A DNA stretch of 21,509 nt, taken from a virus. This document shows positions 21,302 through 21,509 of this stretch, piece after piece. The stretch covers positions 1-21,509 of IMG/VR virus record IMGVR_UViG_3300027917_000191. One strand, given 5' to 3'. Positions within the stretch are counted from its first letter, which is position 1, and each line of letters begins with the position of its first letter. The translations under genes were made by a program, and so were the position numbers. Below the pieces are notes generated by a model, which ran no database searches, had not been told where the DNA came from, and worked only from the letters and a program-made list of their open reading frames with translations.

Positions 21302-21302
21302 C

Positions 21303-21509
21303 TTATGTCACCTGCGAATCATCTGCATAGTAATACCAGTTAGCACCATCACCATATGCTGGCTTACCAAAGTTACTAATGAATATCTGTCCACCTGCAA
21401 CACTTGCTGGCAATGAAGTATTTGTGTAACTGGGCACAACTGGTATGTTGGTAAACACTGTTTGGTCTGCTGTAAACTTAACTTCTTCAGTGCCATCTTT
21501 CTTAAGACG
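21303..21509 (-). CDS. Virion structural/fibre-like protein, C-terminal part only
   Basis: An open frame enters from the window edge and ends at 21303, giving 68 C-terminal residues; the N-terminus is outside. It includes SLPASVAGGQIFISNFGKPAY and GDGANWYYYADDSQVT. Such 'GGxIFISNxGKPAYxDGxNWY' endings occur in phage virion or fibre-type proteins, which supports a structural role. It shares the direction and tight spacing of the following small genes. The competing frame in the same place has no such pattern. Confidence 0.7.
   Translation of the reverse strand, partial: RLKKDGTEEVKFTADQTVFTNIPVVPSYTNTSLPASVAGGQIFISNFGKPAYGDGANWYYYADDSQVT

Noticed and set aside
21308-21496. Minus-strand frame of 62 codons at the right edge
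   Set aside because: The neighbouring frame is open through the window edge to 21303 and reads as a phage structural protein; this frame is a shadow of it.
1-21509. CRISPR array, insertion sequence or long direct repeats
   Set aside because: I found no regular repeat-spacer pattern, no transposase gene and no terminal inverted repeats by reading.

Overview
This window is part of an AT-rich tailed bacteriophage genome, probably a marine siphovirus (long non-contractile tail). The head and tail genes run in an order close to phage lambda: small terminase, large terminase, portal, scaffold, major capsid, connector, tail terminator, tail tube, a G/GT-type chaperone pair with a GGGAAAG slippery site, tape measure, tip proteins, and a J-like hub. 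Many genes are joined by 1-8 base start/stop overlaps (TAATG, TGATG, ATGA), as in a dense phage operon. No integrase, repressor or host gene is visible. The host is unknown; the style of the small genes resembles uncultured marine phages, which is an impression and not a search result.

Layout, in the direction of minus-strand transcription from high to low coordinates. (1) 21509-19593: a chain of very small genes, several strongly basic, with an XhlA/holin-like membrane protein and an end-of-window virion-type protein, closed by a strong terminator at 19371-19405. (2) 19216-19592: a gene-poor gap with that terminator, a sigma70-like minus promoter and two NATAAATA octamers. (3) 19215-18130: a 361-residue protein with a possible palm-polymerase signature. 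(4) 17953-17105: three small genes, one with a zinc-ribbon-like C-terminus. (5) 17043-12987: packaging block with TerS, an HNH endonuclease, a small protein, a SAM methyltransferase, TerL and three small unknown genes. (6) 12932-11334: an island on the plus strand, opposite to everything else. (7) 11253-1: head and tail genes from portal to a hub protein cut by the window edge.

The plus-strand island has its own promoter (TTGACT-N17-TATACT), three unknown genes in tandem, a 14-bp stem terminator, a complete tRNA-Asn(GTT) gene and, upstream, another terminator that may end a small RNA. It is built like a moron: an autonomous cargo unit inside late genes. Five NATAAATA octamers, the late-promoter form known from T4-like phages, lie on the minus strand and all fall in gaps or at gene ends. 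One is just upstream of the portal gene and could restart late transcription past the island. Their function here is inferred.
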